A DNA stretch of 64,000 nt from Sphingomicrobium flavum (GCF_024721605.1 NZ_CP102630.1:1054001-1118000), one strand, 5' to 3'; positions 1 through 8,625 are shown, counted from the stretch's first letter. The notes: generated from the letters alone by a model not told the origin. Numbers and translations: made by a program.

Positions 1-166
1 GCCATTCATCGCGCACCGCCCCGCGATCGGGCTTGATCCGCGCCGCCGCATCCATATAGCCGAACCGGCGCTGGAGCAGCGCGACGATCTGCCGGTCGAC
101 ATCGTCGACCCCGGCGCGCACCTGGGTCATGTCCTCACAGCTTTCGGGGTCGAGAATGTCGGTCAT
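1..166 (-). CDS. Chorismate mutase family protein, partial (N-terminus only)
   Basis: The first 55 codons of a leftward gene that runs off the window. The translation begins MTDILDPESCEDMTQVRAG and continues with the AroQ/PchB-type helix pattern DDVDRQIVALLQRRFGYMDAAARIK and RDEW. Known family members isomerise chorismate to prephenate, or cleave isochorismate (PchB); the Arg and Lys on the first helix bind the substrate carboxylates. The start at 166 is preceded by a G-rich stretch; a second in-frame ATG at 130 (MTQVRAG) also fits the usual family start. It lies divergent from rpsD. Whether it is a free-standing AroQ cannot be judged without the rest. Confidence 0.8.
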   Translation of the reverse strand, partial: MTDILDPESCEDMTQVRAGVDDVDRQIVALLQRRFGYMDAAARIKPDRGAVRDEW

Positions 167-205
167 GGCCACCCCCATGCCAAAGCCTTTTGTGCACCGC
201 AACGC

Positions 206-233
206 TTGACCTCACCAGTCCCCTGCGCTAGGC
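206..233 (+). promoter_or_regulatory. Possible sigma70-type promoter for rpsD
   Basis: TTGACC at 206-211 resembles a -35 box and lies 15 to 17 bases before a weak -10 candidate around GCTAGGC (227-233), about 100 bases upstream of the rpsD start. The -35 is good and the -10 poor, so this is a candidate only. Confidence 0.3.
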
Positions 234-330
234 GCGCGCTCGCAATTGATCCCGCATGCCTGGTGAAGCGGAGATCGCGTCGGAAACGGCGGTGCGGTCC
301 AGGCGAAGTTGAGCAAATTGGAGAAATATT

Positions 331-945
331 ATGTCTAAGCGTTCCAGCGCCAAGTATAAACTCGACCGCCGCATGGGCGAAAACGTCTTCGGACGTCCCA
401 AGAGCCCGGTCAATCGTCGCGAATATGGTCCCGGCCAGCACGGCCAGCGCCGCAAGGGCAAGATGTCCGACTTCGGTCTGCAGCTGCGCGCCAAGCAGAA
501 GCTGAAGGGCTATTATGGCGACGTGACCGAAAAGCAGTTCAAGCGCACCTTCGTTGAAGCCTCGCGCATGAAGGGCGATGCCGGTCAGAACCTTATCGGC
601 CTGCTCGAGCGCCGCCTCGACATGATCGTCTACCGCGCCAAGTTCGCGCCGACCATCTGGGCCGCGCGCCAGCTGGTCAGCCACGGCCACATCATGGTCA
701 ATGGCGTGAAGTGCAACATCGCCTCGCGTCGCTGCGACCTGAACGACGTCATTTCGCTCGGCAACAAGGCCAAGGAAATGGCGCTGGTCATGGAAGCACA
801 GAGCCTGGCCGAGCGTGACATCCCCGATTATGTCGTGCCCGATGGCACCGACAAGGTGACCTTCACCCGCGTACCGTCGCTCGATGAAGTGCCCTATCCG
901 GTCCGCATGGAACCCAATCTGGTCGTCGAATTCTACTCGCGCTAA
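331..945 (+). CDS. rpsD: 30S ribosomal protein S4
   Basis: A primary 16S rRNA-binding protein that nucleates small-subunit assembly. The 204-residue length is normal. The N-terminus [19 protein letters not shown] is the alphaproteobacterial form, and an S4 RNA-binding domain occupies roughly residues 93-155 ([15 protein letters not shown], then [12 protein letters not shown]). The ATG follows TTGGAGAAATATT, a good ribosome-binding site. It is a single-gene unit closed by a strong terminator at 975-1005. Confidence 0.98.
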   Translation: MSKRSSAKYKLDRRMGENVFGRPKSPVNRREYGPGQHGQRRKGKMSDFGLQLRAKQKLKGYYGDVTEKQFKRTFVEASRMKGDAGQNLIGLLERRLDMIVYRAKFAPTIWAARQLVSHGHIMVNGVKCNIASRRCDLNDVISLGNKAKEMALVMEAQSLAERDIPDYVVPDGTDKVTFTRVPSLDEVPYPVRMEPNLVVEFYSR

Positions 946-974
946 GCGCGCAGAGAGACCTTCGAGGGAAAAAT

Positions 975-1005
975 GGGGCGGTGCCGCAAGGCGCCGCCCC
1001 TTTTT
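975..1005. terminator. Bidirectional terminator between rpsD and the S9 peptidase gene
   Basis: An 11-base stem GGGGCGGTGCC / GGCGCCGCCCC with one wobble pair closes a GCAA tetraloop and is followed by TTTTT. On the other strand the stem is followed by ATTTTTCCC, so it can also end transcription of the convergent peptidase gene that stops at 1008. Confidence 0.9.
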
Positions 1006-1007
1006 CG

Positions 1008-2981
1008 TTACTGGCCGATGGTCTTGGAAAGCAGGCGGTCGGCGGCCTTGAGCATTTCCATCCGCGCGCTGCTGCTGCCCAGCTGGTGGTCAAGATCTTC
1101 ATAGCGAAGATATTGCACTTCCTTGCCCGCGCCCTTCAGCGCGTCGGCCATCTTGTCGCTGTGGCGGATGCGCACATTGGTATCCATGTCGCCATGGACC
1201 AGCAGCACCGGCGCCTTGATGTCGCCGATACGGCGCAGCGGCGATCCGGCCGTCTGCTGGTCGCCGCGCCCGATCATCTCCTTGACCAACGCTTCGTTGC
1301 TGAAGCCCCGGGCATCATCGACCAGCTGGCCAAGATCGGTCACCGGCGCGATCGCCACGGCGGCCTTGTAAAGATCGGGGGCTTCGGCAGCGCCGAGGAG
1401 CGCCGCATAGCCGCCATAGGACCAACCGACGATGGCAATTCGATCAGCATCGGCAATGCCCTCGGCGATCAAATAGCGCGCCGCGTCCTCGATGTCGGTG
1501 ACGGCGGTGCGCCAGCCTTGGAAGCCGTTGCCGTTCTGGAAATCCTCGCCATAGCCCTGCGAACCGCGATAGTTGGGCTGGATCACCGCATAACCGCGTG
1601 CCGCGAAGAATTGCGACAGCCAGTCAAAGCCCCAATAGTCGCGTGAACTCGGCCCGCCATGCGGCATCACGATGGCGCCGATAGGCTTGCCGTCATGCCC
1701 TTTGGGCATCGTCACATAGGCCGGAATGTCTGCGCCATCGCGCGATTTGTAGGTGACCGGCTTGACGCTCGATTGCGGTTGCCCCTGGAATTGCGGGCGC
1801 AACTGCATCAGCGGCGACATTTCCTTGGTAGTCTGGTTGAGCACATAGAGCTCGCCCGGATTGGCATCCGAACTGGCCGACAACAGCAGGATGTTGCCAT
1901 CGGCACTTGCACCGCGGAAATCGACGATCGGCGCATGGGGAAGCGCCTTGCCCAGCGCTGCCTGCAACTTCTCGTATTTGGGATCGAAATAGACGATATG
2001 GTCGCGCTCGTCAGAATAGCCGTAGCCGATGATTTCCAGCCCGCGACCCAACCGCACGACACCGCCAATATCGACCCGGTCGTTCTTGGCGACCAGCGTC
2101 TTGGTCATGCTGCCGTCGAGTGACATGCGATAGAGCGCCTCGCGCCCATTAAGCGGTTCGAGCCCGTAGACGCTGTTGGTCTTGGCGTCGACCGCAATCG
2201 GGTAGAAGCCGTTGGCGCTGCTGTCGAATGTCAGCAGGTCTTCCCATTTGTTCGACCCCTGACGGCGATAATCGAAGCGAACGATATTGGTCAGTCGCCC
2301 GTTGCTGTCGATATCGGGAATGCGGCGGATGCGCACATTGCCCTGCCCGTCGGTCATGTAACTGCTGACAGCATCTTCGGGGCTCTCGACCTGACCGCGA
2401 TCGACTTTCGAAAGGTCGATCCTGTCGACGCCCAGACCGCTTTTGGTGCGGCTGAGGCGAGTGCCGATCTTGCCCTGTTCGGGCACATATTCGCGCGCCA
2501 TCAGCACCGCATTTTCCTTGGGCAGCCAATCGAGGATCTGGCCATCGAACTGGCGGATCTGGCTGTCATAGCGCGATGCGCGCTGCCCCAGCATGGTGGG
2601 GGAATAGCTGCCATCCAGCGAAATCGCGGCCAGTCGGCTCCAGTCGACCAGCAACCCGCTGCTCAACTTGCTCTCGCCTGCCATCCGGCAGATCAGCGCA
2701 GCCTCGCTGCCGAAGCGGCACCAGTCGATCTCATGCTCCTTGCCGTCGCCCTGCAGGACGACGCGATTTTCACCGCTCTCAAGGTCATAGACCTGCACAT
2801 AGGTTTTGGTCCCCTCGCCCGCCGTCAGGATGGCAAGCTGGTTGCCCGATGGCGAGATATCGGCTGCCCAATAGGTCTGGCGCGCACCAAAATTGGTGGC
2901 CGCCTCGTCCAACGGCATCACCTGCGCAGCCGCGCTCGGGCTGGCCATCAGGGCCACGCCCAGCATCAACATCTTCTTCAT
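1008..2981 (-). CDS. S9 family (prolyl oligopeptidase-type) serine peptidase, secreted
   Basis: A 657-residue protein with a cleavable signal peptide (hydrophobic stretch ending near SAAAQ, residue 20). An N-terminal beta-propeller-like region covers about residues 30-390 and a C-terminal alpha/beta hydrolase domain about 400-657. The nucleophile motif GWSYGG puts the catalytic Ser near residue 521; the acid lies in HGDMD and the His in DLDHQL. This is the dipeptidyl aminopeptidase/acylaminoacyl peptidase layout common in sphingomonads, probably trimming peptides in the periplasm. The start is supported by GGGGGAAGTC just upstream. Substrate is not predictable from sequence. Confidence 0.9.
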   Translation of the reverse strand: MKKMLMLGVALMASPSAAAQVMPLDEAATNFGARQTYWAADISPSGNQLAILTAGEGTKTYVQVYDLESGENRVVLQGDGKEHEIDWCRFGSEAALICRMAGESKLSSGLLVDWSRLAAISLDGSYSPTMLGQRASRYDSQIRQFDGQILDWLPKENAVLMAREYVPEQGKIGTRLSRTKSGLGVDRIDLSKVDRGQVESPEDAVSSYMTDGQGNVRIRRIPDIDSNGRLTNIVRFDYRRQGSNKWEDLLTFDSSANGFYPIAVDAKTNSVYGLEPLNGREALYRMSLDGSMTKTLVAKNDRVDIGGVVRLGRGLEIIGYGYSDERDHIVYFDPKYEKLQAALGKALPHAPIVDFRGASADGNILLLSASSDANPGELYVLNQTTKEMSPLMQLRPQFQGQPQSSVKPVTYKSRDGADIPAYVTMPKGHDGKPIGAIVMPHGGPSSRDYWGFDWLSQFFAARGYAVIQPNYRGSQGYGEDFQNGNGFQGWRTAVTDIEDAARYLIAEGIADADRIAIVGWSYGGYAALLGAAEAPDLYKAAVAIAPVTDLGQLVDDARGFSNEALVKEMIGRGDQQTAGSPLRRIGDIKAPVLLVHGDMDTNVRIRHSDKMADALKGAGKEVQYLRYEDLDHQLGSSSARMEMLKAADRLLSKTIGQ

Positions 2982-3080
2982 GACTTCCCCCGCTCATGCA
3001 AACTCGTGTTTCGGCACGGCATCAACATGCCCAAATCACCAGCGATTGCAAGCAGCGCGGCAGATGACTATCTGCCCCCC

Positions 3081-4058
3081 ATGACGACGCGCCCCTTGCC
3101 CGAATGGGCCCAGCATGAAGCCATGTGGATCGGCTTTCCCAGCCATGAAGATTTGTGGGAAGACGACCTTGCCCCCGCCCAAGCCGAAGTTGCCGCCTTG
3201 GCCGCTGCCTTATGGCAGGACGGCAAGGGCGAAGAGATTCGCCTCGTCGCCGCCAATGAAGAGGCTGCTGCCGAAGCGCGCCGCCTGTGCCCCTTTGCCA
3301 TCGTCATCGTCGAACCTTTCGGCGATATCTGGCTGCGCGATACCGGGCCCATCATCCTGGGCAGCGGTGCAGAGCGCCGCGCACAAGGCTTCGGCTTCAA
3401 TGGCTGGGGCGGGAAATATGCACTGGAAGGCGATGACAGCGTGGGCGAACGCCTCGCCGCCACCACCGACTTCCCCTATGCCAAGGCCGGCTGGATCCTC
3501 GAAGGCGGCGCGATTGACGGCGATGGCAGCGGCACGCTGATCACTACCGAGGAATGCCTGCTCAACCCCAATCGCAATCCGGACATGAGCCGCGAGGCGA
3601 TCGAGGACAGCCTCAAGCGCGATCTTGGCGCCAGTCGCATCATCTGGCTCGGCAAGGGCCTCAGGAATGACCATACTGATGGCCATGTCGACAATCTGGC
3701 CCGCTTCGTGGCGGAAGGCCGCGTCGCCATCCCCGAACCCGCAGGCGAGGATGATCCCAATGCGGACATCTATGGCGAAGCCGCAGCCGCTTTGCTCGAT
3801 GCCGATCTGGACGTCACTGCCATTCCCTCGCCCGGCAAGGTCGAACGAGATGGCGAGATCGTGCCCGCCAGTTACATGAATTTCCTCATCGGCAATGCCG
3901 CCGTCGTGGTGCCCATCTATGGCGCGCCCAACGATGATGCCGCGGTCGCCGCCATTGCCGCCCTCTTCCCCGACCATCAGGTGATCGGGCTTCGCGCCGA
4001 TCATATCCTGACCGGCGGGGGCAGCTTCCATTGTATCTCGCAGCAGGTGCCCGCATGA
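3081..4058 (+). CDS. aguA: Agmatine deiminase
   Basis: Converts agmatine to N-carbamoylputrescine and ammonia, the first step of the arginine-decarboxylase route to putrescine. The 325-residue protein is a peptidyl-arginine-deiminase-type guanidine hydrolase. The substrate-site motifs are visible: WIGFPSHEDLWEDD at the N-terminus, LRNDHTDGHVDN in the middle, and GGGSFHCISQQ at the end with catalytic Cys318. An open frame extends upstream to 2733 but looks unlike the family; the ATG at 3081 gives the usual N-terminus. The stop overlaps the aguB start as ATGA. Confidence 0.95.
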   Translation: MTTRPLPEWAQHEAMWIGFPSHEDLWEDDLAPAQAEVAALAAALWQDGKGEEIRLVAANEEAAAEARRLCPFAIVIVEPFGDIWLRDTGPIILGSGAERRAQGFGFNGWGGKYALEGDDSVGERLAATTDFPYAKAGWILEGGAIDGDGSGTLITTEECLLNPNRNPDMSREAIEDSLKRDLGASRIIWLGKGLRNDHTDGHVDNLARFVAEGRVAIPEPAGEDDPNADIYGEAAAALLDADLDVTAIPSPGKVERDGEIVPASYMNFLIGNAAVVVPIYGAPNDDAAVAAIAALFPDHQVIGLRADHILTGGGSFHCISQQVPA

Positions 4059-4906
4059 CCAAATTGACCGTCGCCGCCCTCCAGCTCGCCCTTGGCGGCA
4101 GCGTGGAGGAGAATATCGCCGCCGTCAGCGAACTGGTGCGTGAGGCCGCGGCCAAGGGCGCCAAGGTCGTCCTGCCGCCCGAGCTGTTCGAAGGCCCCTA
4201 TTTCTGCCGTGTCGAGGATGAGGATCATTTCGCCACCGCAAGGCCCACCGCCGACCACCCCTCAGTCCAGGCGATGCAGCGCCTCGCCGACGAGCTCGAC
4301 ATCTACATCCCCACCAGCTTCTTCGAGGCCGACGGCCCGCATCATTACAACACGCTCGCCATGATCGGCCCCGACGGCAAGATCATGGGCACCTATCGCA
4401 AGAGCCACATCCCCGATGGCCCGGGCTATGAGGAAAAATTCTATTTCCGCCCCGGCAATACCGGCTTCAAGGTGTGGGGTGGCCCCGACAAGGCGACGCT
4501 CGGCGTCGGCATCTGCTGGGACCAATGGTATCCCGAAACCGCGCGCTCGATGATGCTGATGGGCGCGGACGTCTTGTTCTACCCCACCGCCATCGGAACC
4601 GAACCGCATGATCCCGATCTCGACACCAGCCGCCTGTGGCGCCGCGCGATGATCGGCCATGCGGTCAGCAATGTCGTCCCCGTCATCGCCGCCAACCGCA
4701 TCGGCACCGAAGGCGGCCAGCGTTTCTACGGCCACAGCTTCATCTGCGACGAGCGCGGTGATTATCTGGCGGAATTTGGCGCCGAAGAAACCGGCGTGCT
4801 GGTGGCAGAACTCGATCTGGCCGCCGCCAAGAAGCACCGCGCCGCCTTCGGCTTCTTCCGCGATCGTCGCCCCGAGCTTTACGGTCGCCTGACGCAGGAT
4901 ATTTGA
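4055..4906 (+). CDS. aguB: N-carbamoylputrescine amidase
   Basis: Hydrolyses N-carbamoylputrescine to putrescine, CO2 and ammonia, completing the step begun by aguA. The 283-residue protein is a nitrilase-superfamily enzyme with the expected triad: Glu43 in PPELFEG, Lys116 in RKSHIPDG and Cys154 in GICWDQW. The start MTKLTVAALQ overlaps the aguA stop by four bases, so the two are translationally coupled. An in-frame upstream extension to 4031 lies inside aguA and is unlikely to be used. Confidence 0.96.
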   Translation: MTKLTVAALQLALGGSVEENIAAVSELVREAAAKGAKVVLPPELFEGPYFCRVEDEDHFATARPTADHPSVQAMQRLADELDIYIPTSFFEADGPHHYNTLAMIGPDGKIMGTYRKSHIPDGPGYEEKFYFRPGNTGFKVWGGPDKATLGVGICWDQWYPETARSMMLMGADVLFYPTAIGTEPHDPDLDTSRLWRRAMIGHAVSNVVPVIAANRIGTEGGQRFYGHSFICDERGDYLAEFGAEETGVLVAELDLAAAKKHRAAFGFFRDRRPELYGRLTQDI

Positions 4907-4979
4907 CGAGCGTCAACGCATTGCGGAACAGGCCGCACCATTGTTGATTGGTGATGAAACCATTTCGGGGAGAATGAAA

Positions 4980-5348
4980 ATGAAGACCATGATGCTGCCG
5001 CTTAGCGCCGCTGCGCTGCTGATTAGCGCCTGCTCATCCGCTGACGAGACCGCCAATGAGGCAACAACGACTGACAATGTCATAGTCGAAGAAGAAACCA
5101 CTCTCACCAACACGCAGGATAGCGCAATGAGCGTGTGCGACGATGCCGGCAACCGCTACGCCTCCGACGCTGAGGCCCAGGCTGCAGGCCTCGATCCTGC
5201 GCAATATGGTGCAACCTACTGCCCCGAATATCTGGCCAAGGTCGACGGCGTCCATCCCTCATGGGACGTCAACCAAGACGGGCTCAACGATTGCGAAGAT
5301 GAGGGCATTTGCGACGACAGCGTGGATTATTCCAAGCCGCGCGAATAG
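4980..5348 (+). CDS. Small lipoprotein with a calcium-loop-like motif
   Basis: A 122-residue predicted lipoprotein. The signal peptide ends in the lipobox ISAC, followed by an acidic, Thr-rich linker. The C-terminal half holds four cysteines in the mature part and the segment DVNQDGLNDCEDEG, which resembles an EF-hand or Excalibur-type calcium loop (DxDxDGxxCE, with Asn at the second position). GGGGAG at 4967-4972 is correctly spaced for the ATG at 4980; the in-frame ATG at 4974 sits too close. It follows aguB by about 70 bases. Function unknown. Confidence 0.8.
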   Translation: MKTMMLPLSAAALLISACSSADETANEATTTDNVIVEEETTLTNTQDSAMSVCDDAGNRYASDAEAQAAGLDPAQYGATYCPEYLAKVDGVHPSWDVNQDGLNDCEDEGICDDSVDYSKPRE

Positions 5349-5371
5349 CTGAACAAGCGCCGGGTCGGCAG

Positions 5372-6541
5372 CTAGAGGTCCAATCTCAAATAGACGCTGT
5401 CGGCCCAGCGGTCGCCATACATCATCGCCTTTTCCTTCGATCCAGACCAGCTGAAGCCAAGCTTTTCCATCAGCCGGATGGAGCCGATATTGTCCGGCTC
5501 GATATCGGCAATGAGATGCGGCACGCCGCGTTCGCGCAGATAGTCGATCAACGCGTGCATCGCTTCAGCGCCAATGCCCTGCTCCCAATGGTCGCGCCGC
5601 ACCAAAATGCCGAACTCGGGCAGCATATAAGGCCCGACCTTGCCCAGTACTTCGCCATCCATTTCGATGATGAAGTCATCACCCGGCATGTCGGCACCAT
5701 CGATCATCGACTGCAGCCAGGTACGCGTCTGCTCCAGGCTTTCATGCGGCGGCGTGGACCAATGGGCCATGGTCTCGGCATCAGTGAACATTGCATGCAA
5801 CGGTTCCAGATCGTCGGGTCTTGCCCGGCGTAGCACCAGCCGCTCGGTGCGCAATAACTCGGCCCGCTCGCCCTTCAAGGGATGCGCGGTGGCGCGCTGC
5901 ATCGCATCGAGGAACATGTCGTTCGTCAGGCGCCCCGTATTCTGGTTGTAGCGGCTGCAATGATAGCTATCGACCAGCCGGATCCCGCCTGGCGATTCAT
6001 GGACTGCGCCATGCCCGAACTTGGCATGGCTGAGCTTCATGCCAAGCGCGCGGCAGGCAGCGTCATGCGCGATTTTGCCCAGCGCCAGCACGGTGCGCAC
6101 CTTCTTGAGGCTCGCCAGCTGCTCTTCCAGGAAGGGCCGGCAATGCTGGATTTCCTGCCCGGTCGGCTTGTTCTCGGGCGGCAGGCATTTGACCGCATTG
6201 ATGATGATTGCGCCCTTGAGCTCGACCCCGTCGTCGATCCGGGCATCATAATTACCGCTCGAGAGACCCAGCAGCCTGAGCGCATCGAATAACCAGTCGC
6301 CCGCAAAATCGCCGGTGAAGGGCCGCCCCGTGCGGTTGGCGCCATGCTTGCCGGGTGCAAGTCCGACAATCGCCAGATGCGCGTCCGGATCGCCAAAGGC
6401 CGGCACAGGCGCATTATACCAGTCGGGATGTTCTTTGCGGCATTGCTCGCGAAACTGCACCAGCCGCGGGCAGAGCGGGCAATCGCGCGGTGGCTCACTG
6501 CCCGGCAGCGGAGACAGATCGGCGGGGCTTTTCCTGTTCAT
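5372..6541 (-). CDS. Fusion: family 5 uracil-DNA glycosylase (UdgB-like) + GNAT acetyltransferase
   Basis: A single 389-residue frame. Residues 1 to about 220 are a thermophile-type (family 5) uracil-DNA glycosylase: GLAPGKHGANRTGRPFTGD at 60-78 is the uracil-pocket motif, SYHCSRYNQNTGRLT near 192-206 is the C-terminal motif, and Cys21, Cys24, Cys119 and Cys134 fit the 4Fe-4S cluster. Residues from about 228 are a GNAT N-acetyltransferase of the RimJ/RimL style, beginning LRTERLVLRRARPDDLE. The glycosylase would remove uracil and other deaminated bases from DNA; the acetyltransferase substrate is unknown. No stop or methionine separates the halves. The start lies only 22 bases from that of divergent folK. 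Confidence 0.9.
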   Translation of the reverse strand: MNRKSPADLSPLPGSEPPRDCPLCPRLVQFREQCRKEHPDWYNAPVPAFGDPDAHLAIVGLAPGKHGANRTGRPFTGDFAGDWLFDALRLLGLSSGNYDARIDDGVELKGAIIINAVKCLPPENKPTGQEIQHCRPFLEEQLASLKKVRTVLALGKIAHDAACRALGMKLSHAKFGHGAVHESPGGIRLVDSYHCSRYNQNTGRLTNDMFLDAMQRATAHPLKGERAELLRTERLVLRRARPDDLEPLHAMFTDAETMAHWSTPPHESLEQTRTWLQSMIDGADMPGDDFIIEMDGEVLGKVGPYMLPEFGILVRRDHWEQGIGAEAMHALIDYLRERGVPHLIADIEPDNIGSIRLMEKLGFSWSGSKEKAMMYGDRWADSVYLRLDL

Positions 6542-6563
6542 TCCTTGGCCCTAAGGGGTGCCC

Positions 6564-7073
6564 ATGGCTGACGCAACATCCCACCTCTATGCCATCGGCA
6601 TCGGCTCCAACCGCCGCCATATCCGCCATGGCCGCCCGACCGGCGTGGTCAGCGAGGCGATCGCGCGGCTCGATGGCGACTATGGCCTGTTTGAAGCCTC
6701 CCCCATCCTCATCAATCCGGCGATGGGCGGCGCAGGCCGCGACTTTGCCAATGCCGTGGCCATCGTCGAAAGTCCGCTCGCGCCCGAAGAGATGTTGGCC
6801 GCGCTCAAGGCGATGGAAGTCGAATTCGGCCGTCGCCCCGGCAAGCGCTGGGGCGAACGCGTCCTCGATCTCGATATCCTCGCCTGGGACGGCGGCAAAT
6901 ATCGCAGCCCTTCGCTCACCATCCCCCACCCCGCACTGCGTGAACGGCGCTTCGCCCTCATCCCGCTCGCCAATATTGCGCCCAATTGGCGACCGGCGGG
7001 CGGTCCAAGCTTTCGCCAGCTTGCCGCTCACCTCACTCGCGCGCGGCCAACAAAAATCGAGATCGGTGGTTGA
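6564..7073 (+). CDS. folK: 2-amino-4-hydroxy-6-hydroxymethyldihydropteridine diphosphokinase
   Basis: HPPK transfers pyrophosphate from ATP to 6-hydroxymethyl-dihydropterin in folate synthesis. The 169-residue protein has the family signatures: IGIGSNR at the N-terminus and WGERVLDLDILAW, which carries the two magnesium-binding Asp residues, followed by IPHPALRERRF. The ATG at 6564 has AAGGGG six bases upstream; a GTG at 6558 in the same frame is less well placed. No other fol gene is adjacent, and tRNA-Lys follows. Confidence 0.95.
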   Translation: MADATSHLYAIGIGSNRRHIRHGRPTGVVSEAIARLDGDYGLFEASPILINPAMGGAGRDFANAVAIVESPLAPEEMLAALKAMEVEFGRRPGKRWGERVLDLDILAWDGGKYRSPSLTIPHPALRERRFALIPLANIAPNWRPAGGPSFRQLAAHLTRARPTKIEIGG

Positions 7074-7114
7074 ACCCTCCGCCAACCCCCGCTAACGACG
7101 CCCTCGGCTGGTAA

Positions 7115-7190
7115 GGGCCGTTAGCTCAGTCGGTAGAGCAACTGACTTTTAATCAGTAGGTCGCTGGTTCGAACCCAGCACGGCTCACCA
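7115..7190 (+). tRNA. tRNA-Lys (anticodon UUU)
   Basis: A complete 76-base cloverleaf. The acceptor stem GGGCCGT pairs with ACGGCTC with one G-U; the D arm contains TAGCTCAG and GTAGAGC; the anticodon stem ACTGA/TCAGT encloses CTTTTAA with TTT at 7148-7150; the T arm is GCTGG-TTCGAAC-CCAGC. The 3' ACCA is encoded in the DNA. Confidence 0.98.
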
Positions 7191-7452
7191 GCCACTTTCC
7201 CCTCATTCGCGATGCGCATCACGAGCTGCCGACGGCGCTGAGCAGCCAGATTTTGCGCCGATACGGTGCACCATGCGCCCGCCGCCACGAGAGATCATGG
7301 ACGCAACGCGAATTTTCACGCGTCGTACCCGCCATAACGGACGAATTCGACCGACATCGTAAAGGAAGTGGTAATAAGGTCTTGCTAGGCAACAGGTTGA
7401 CCCGAAGGCGCGAGATTCCCCCCGCAGCCCGAAAAGAAGGTTATGTGACGCG

Positions 7453-8112
7453 ATGGACGAGAGCCAGGTGAAGACGACTCTCTACTCCCTCAAGGCCGAT
7501 GCACCCGGCAGTGAGGACGAGTCCGACCGTCGCAACGGCGAGCGGCACATGACGCTTTTCCGCGTCGGGTCGATCATGGTCGATGGCCGCCGCGAATTGT
7601 GCCTGATCAAGAATATCAGCGCGGGCGGCATGAAGATGCGCGCCTATTGCAACCTCGACGAGGGTCAGAAAATCTCGGTCGAACTCAAATGCGGCCAGCA
7701 GGTGACTGGCACCGTCAGTTGGAAACGCGACAATGATGTCGGCGTCTCCTTTATCGACGCGGTGGACGTCATCGATATCCTGTCCAACACGCTAGAGGGT
7801 CCGCGCCCGCGCATGCCGCGGATCGAGATTGAATGCCCGATCGTCGTCCATGTCGATGGCATCCGCTATGAAGCGATCGCCCATGATGTCAGCCAAGGCG
7901 GGATCAAGCTGCAATGCTCGACCCAGATCCCCGGCGACAGCGATATCGTCATCACCCTGCCGGGCCTCGCGCCCGAAGCAGGCGTGGTCAAATGGACCAA
8001 GGATGGACTGCTCGGCGTGACCTTCAATCGCCTGATGCCGCTTGGCGGCCTCGTCGAATGGCTGCGCGGGCTGCGCGACAGCCAGCAGCGCAAGGCCGGA
8101 TCAGCCGCCTAG
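7453..8112 (+). CDS. Protein with two PilZ domains
   Basis: A 219-residue cytosolic protein made of two PilZ repeats, a fold that often binds cyclic di-GMP. The first repeat has both consensus parts, RNGER (RxxxR) near residue 27 and NISAGG near residue 55. The second (about residues 115-205) keeps DVSQGG but has no clear RxxxR at the right distance, so it may be a non-binding or structural copy. The gene is convergent with another PilZ gene at 8155-8571. It may act in surface attachment or motility, given the Tad pilus operon 10 kb away, but that is inference. Confidence 0.85.
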   Translation: MDESQVKTTLYSLKADAPGSEDESDRRNGERHMTLFRVGSIMVDGRRELCLIKNISAGGMKMRAYCNLDEGQKISVELKCGQQVTGTVSWKRDNDVGVSFIDAVDVIDILSNTLEGPRPRMPRIEIECPIVVHVDGIRYEAIAHDVSQGGIKLQCSTQIPGDSDIVITLPGLAPEAGVVKWTKDGLLGVTFNRLMPLGGLVEWLRGLRDSQQRKAGSAA

Positions 8113-8154
8113 GCGGCTCCAACGCATTTCCGACAATTTGTTAAAGCTAAGCGC

Positions 8155-8571
8155 TCAGCCCTTGCTGCGGTCGAGCGGGTTGCCCCACACCCAGCTTTCG
8201 GGAACAGCCCGGTCGGCAAGGCTCAAATCCGTGCTCTTGATCGGCGGGCGGCCTTCGAACTTGGGTTCGGTCCTGGCGCGCGGCCGCGGCACATGGCGCA
8301 GCAGCAATTCCTTGGCCAGCGGACGATCGAACCGCACCCCGGCGCGATGATCGCTGACCCAGGCGATGGTCGCCTGCGCCTTGATATCGCCCTTGCGGAA
8401 CAGGATCGTCGTGCCCTCGACCGGCAGGTCGTCGCCTTCCACCAGTGCGCCTTCGGCCGACAGGTTGCGCAACCGCACATCGCGCGATTTGCCGCTGGAT
8501 TCCAACTGGGCCTGCATCAGCACCTGGCTGCGGCTGGCCTTGCGATTCTGGTTCATATTGCTCTGGTCCAT
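8155..8571 (-). CDS. Single PilZ-domain protein
   Basis: A 138-residue protein with one PilZ domain (about residues 10-95): RKASR provides the RxxxR part and NLSAEGA the (D/N)xSxxG part, so cyclic di-GMP binding is plausible. A roughly 40-residue polar, Pro/Arg-rich tail follows. Convergent with the two-PilZ gene and separated from it by only 42 bases. The Shine-Dalgarno for the ATG at 8571 is weak; the next in-frame ATG at 8556 (MNQNRKASR) is an alternative start. Confidence 0.8.
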   Translation of the reverse strand: MDQSNMNQNRKASRSQVLMQAQLESSGKSRDVRLRNLSAEGALVEGDDLPVEGTTILFRKGDIKAQATIAWVSDHRAGVRFDRPLAKELLLRHVPRPRARTEPKFEGRPPIKSTDLSLADRAVPESWVWGNPLDRSKG

Positions 8572-8625
8572 AAGCGACCTAATTAGCGAAAAACGGTAAA
8601 AGAGCGCTTAAAGCCGTCTGGAAAA

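Noticed and set aside
2733-3080. Upstream extension of aguA
   Set aside because: The extra 116 residues overlap the S9 peptidase gene in antisense and do not resemble agmatine deiminase; the ATG at 3081 gives the family N-terminus.
4903-4916. Palindrome TTGACG-AG-CGTCAA at the aguB stop
   Set aside because: Short, overlaps the stop codon and has no partner site or regulator nearby; kept out as likely chance.
7253-7471. A 72-codon plus-strand frame after tRNA-Lys
   Set aside because: Arg-rich, no Shine-Dalgarno, no recognisable motif, and it runs into the PilZ start.
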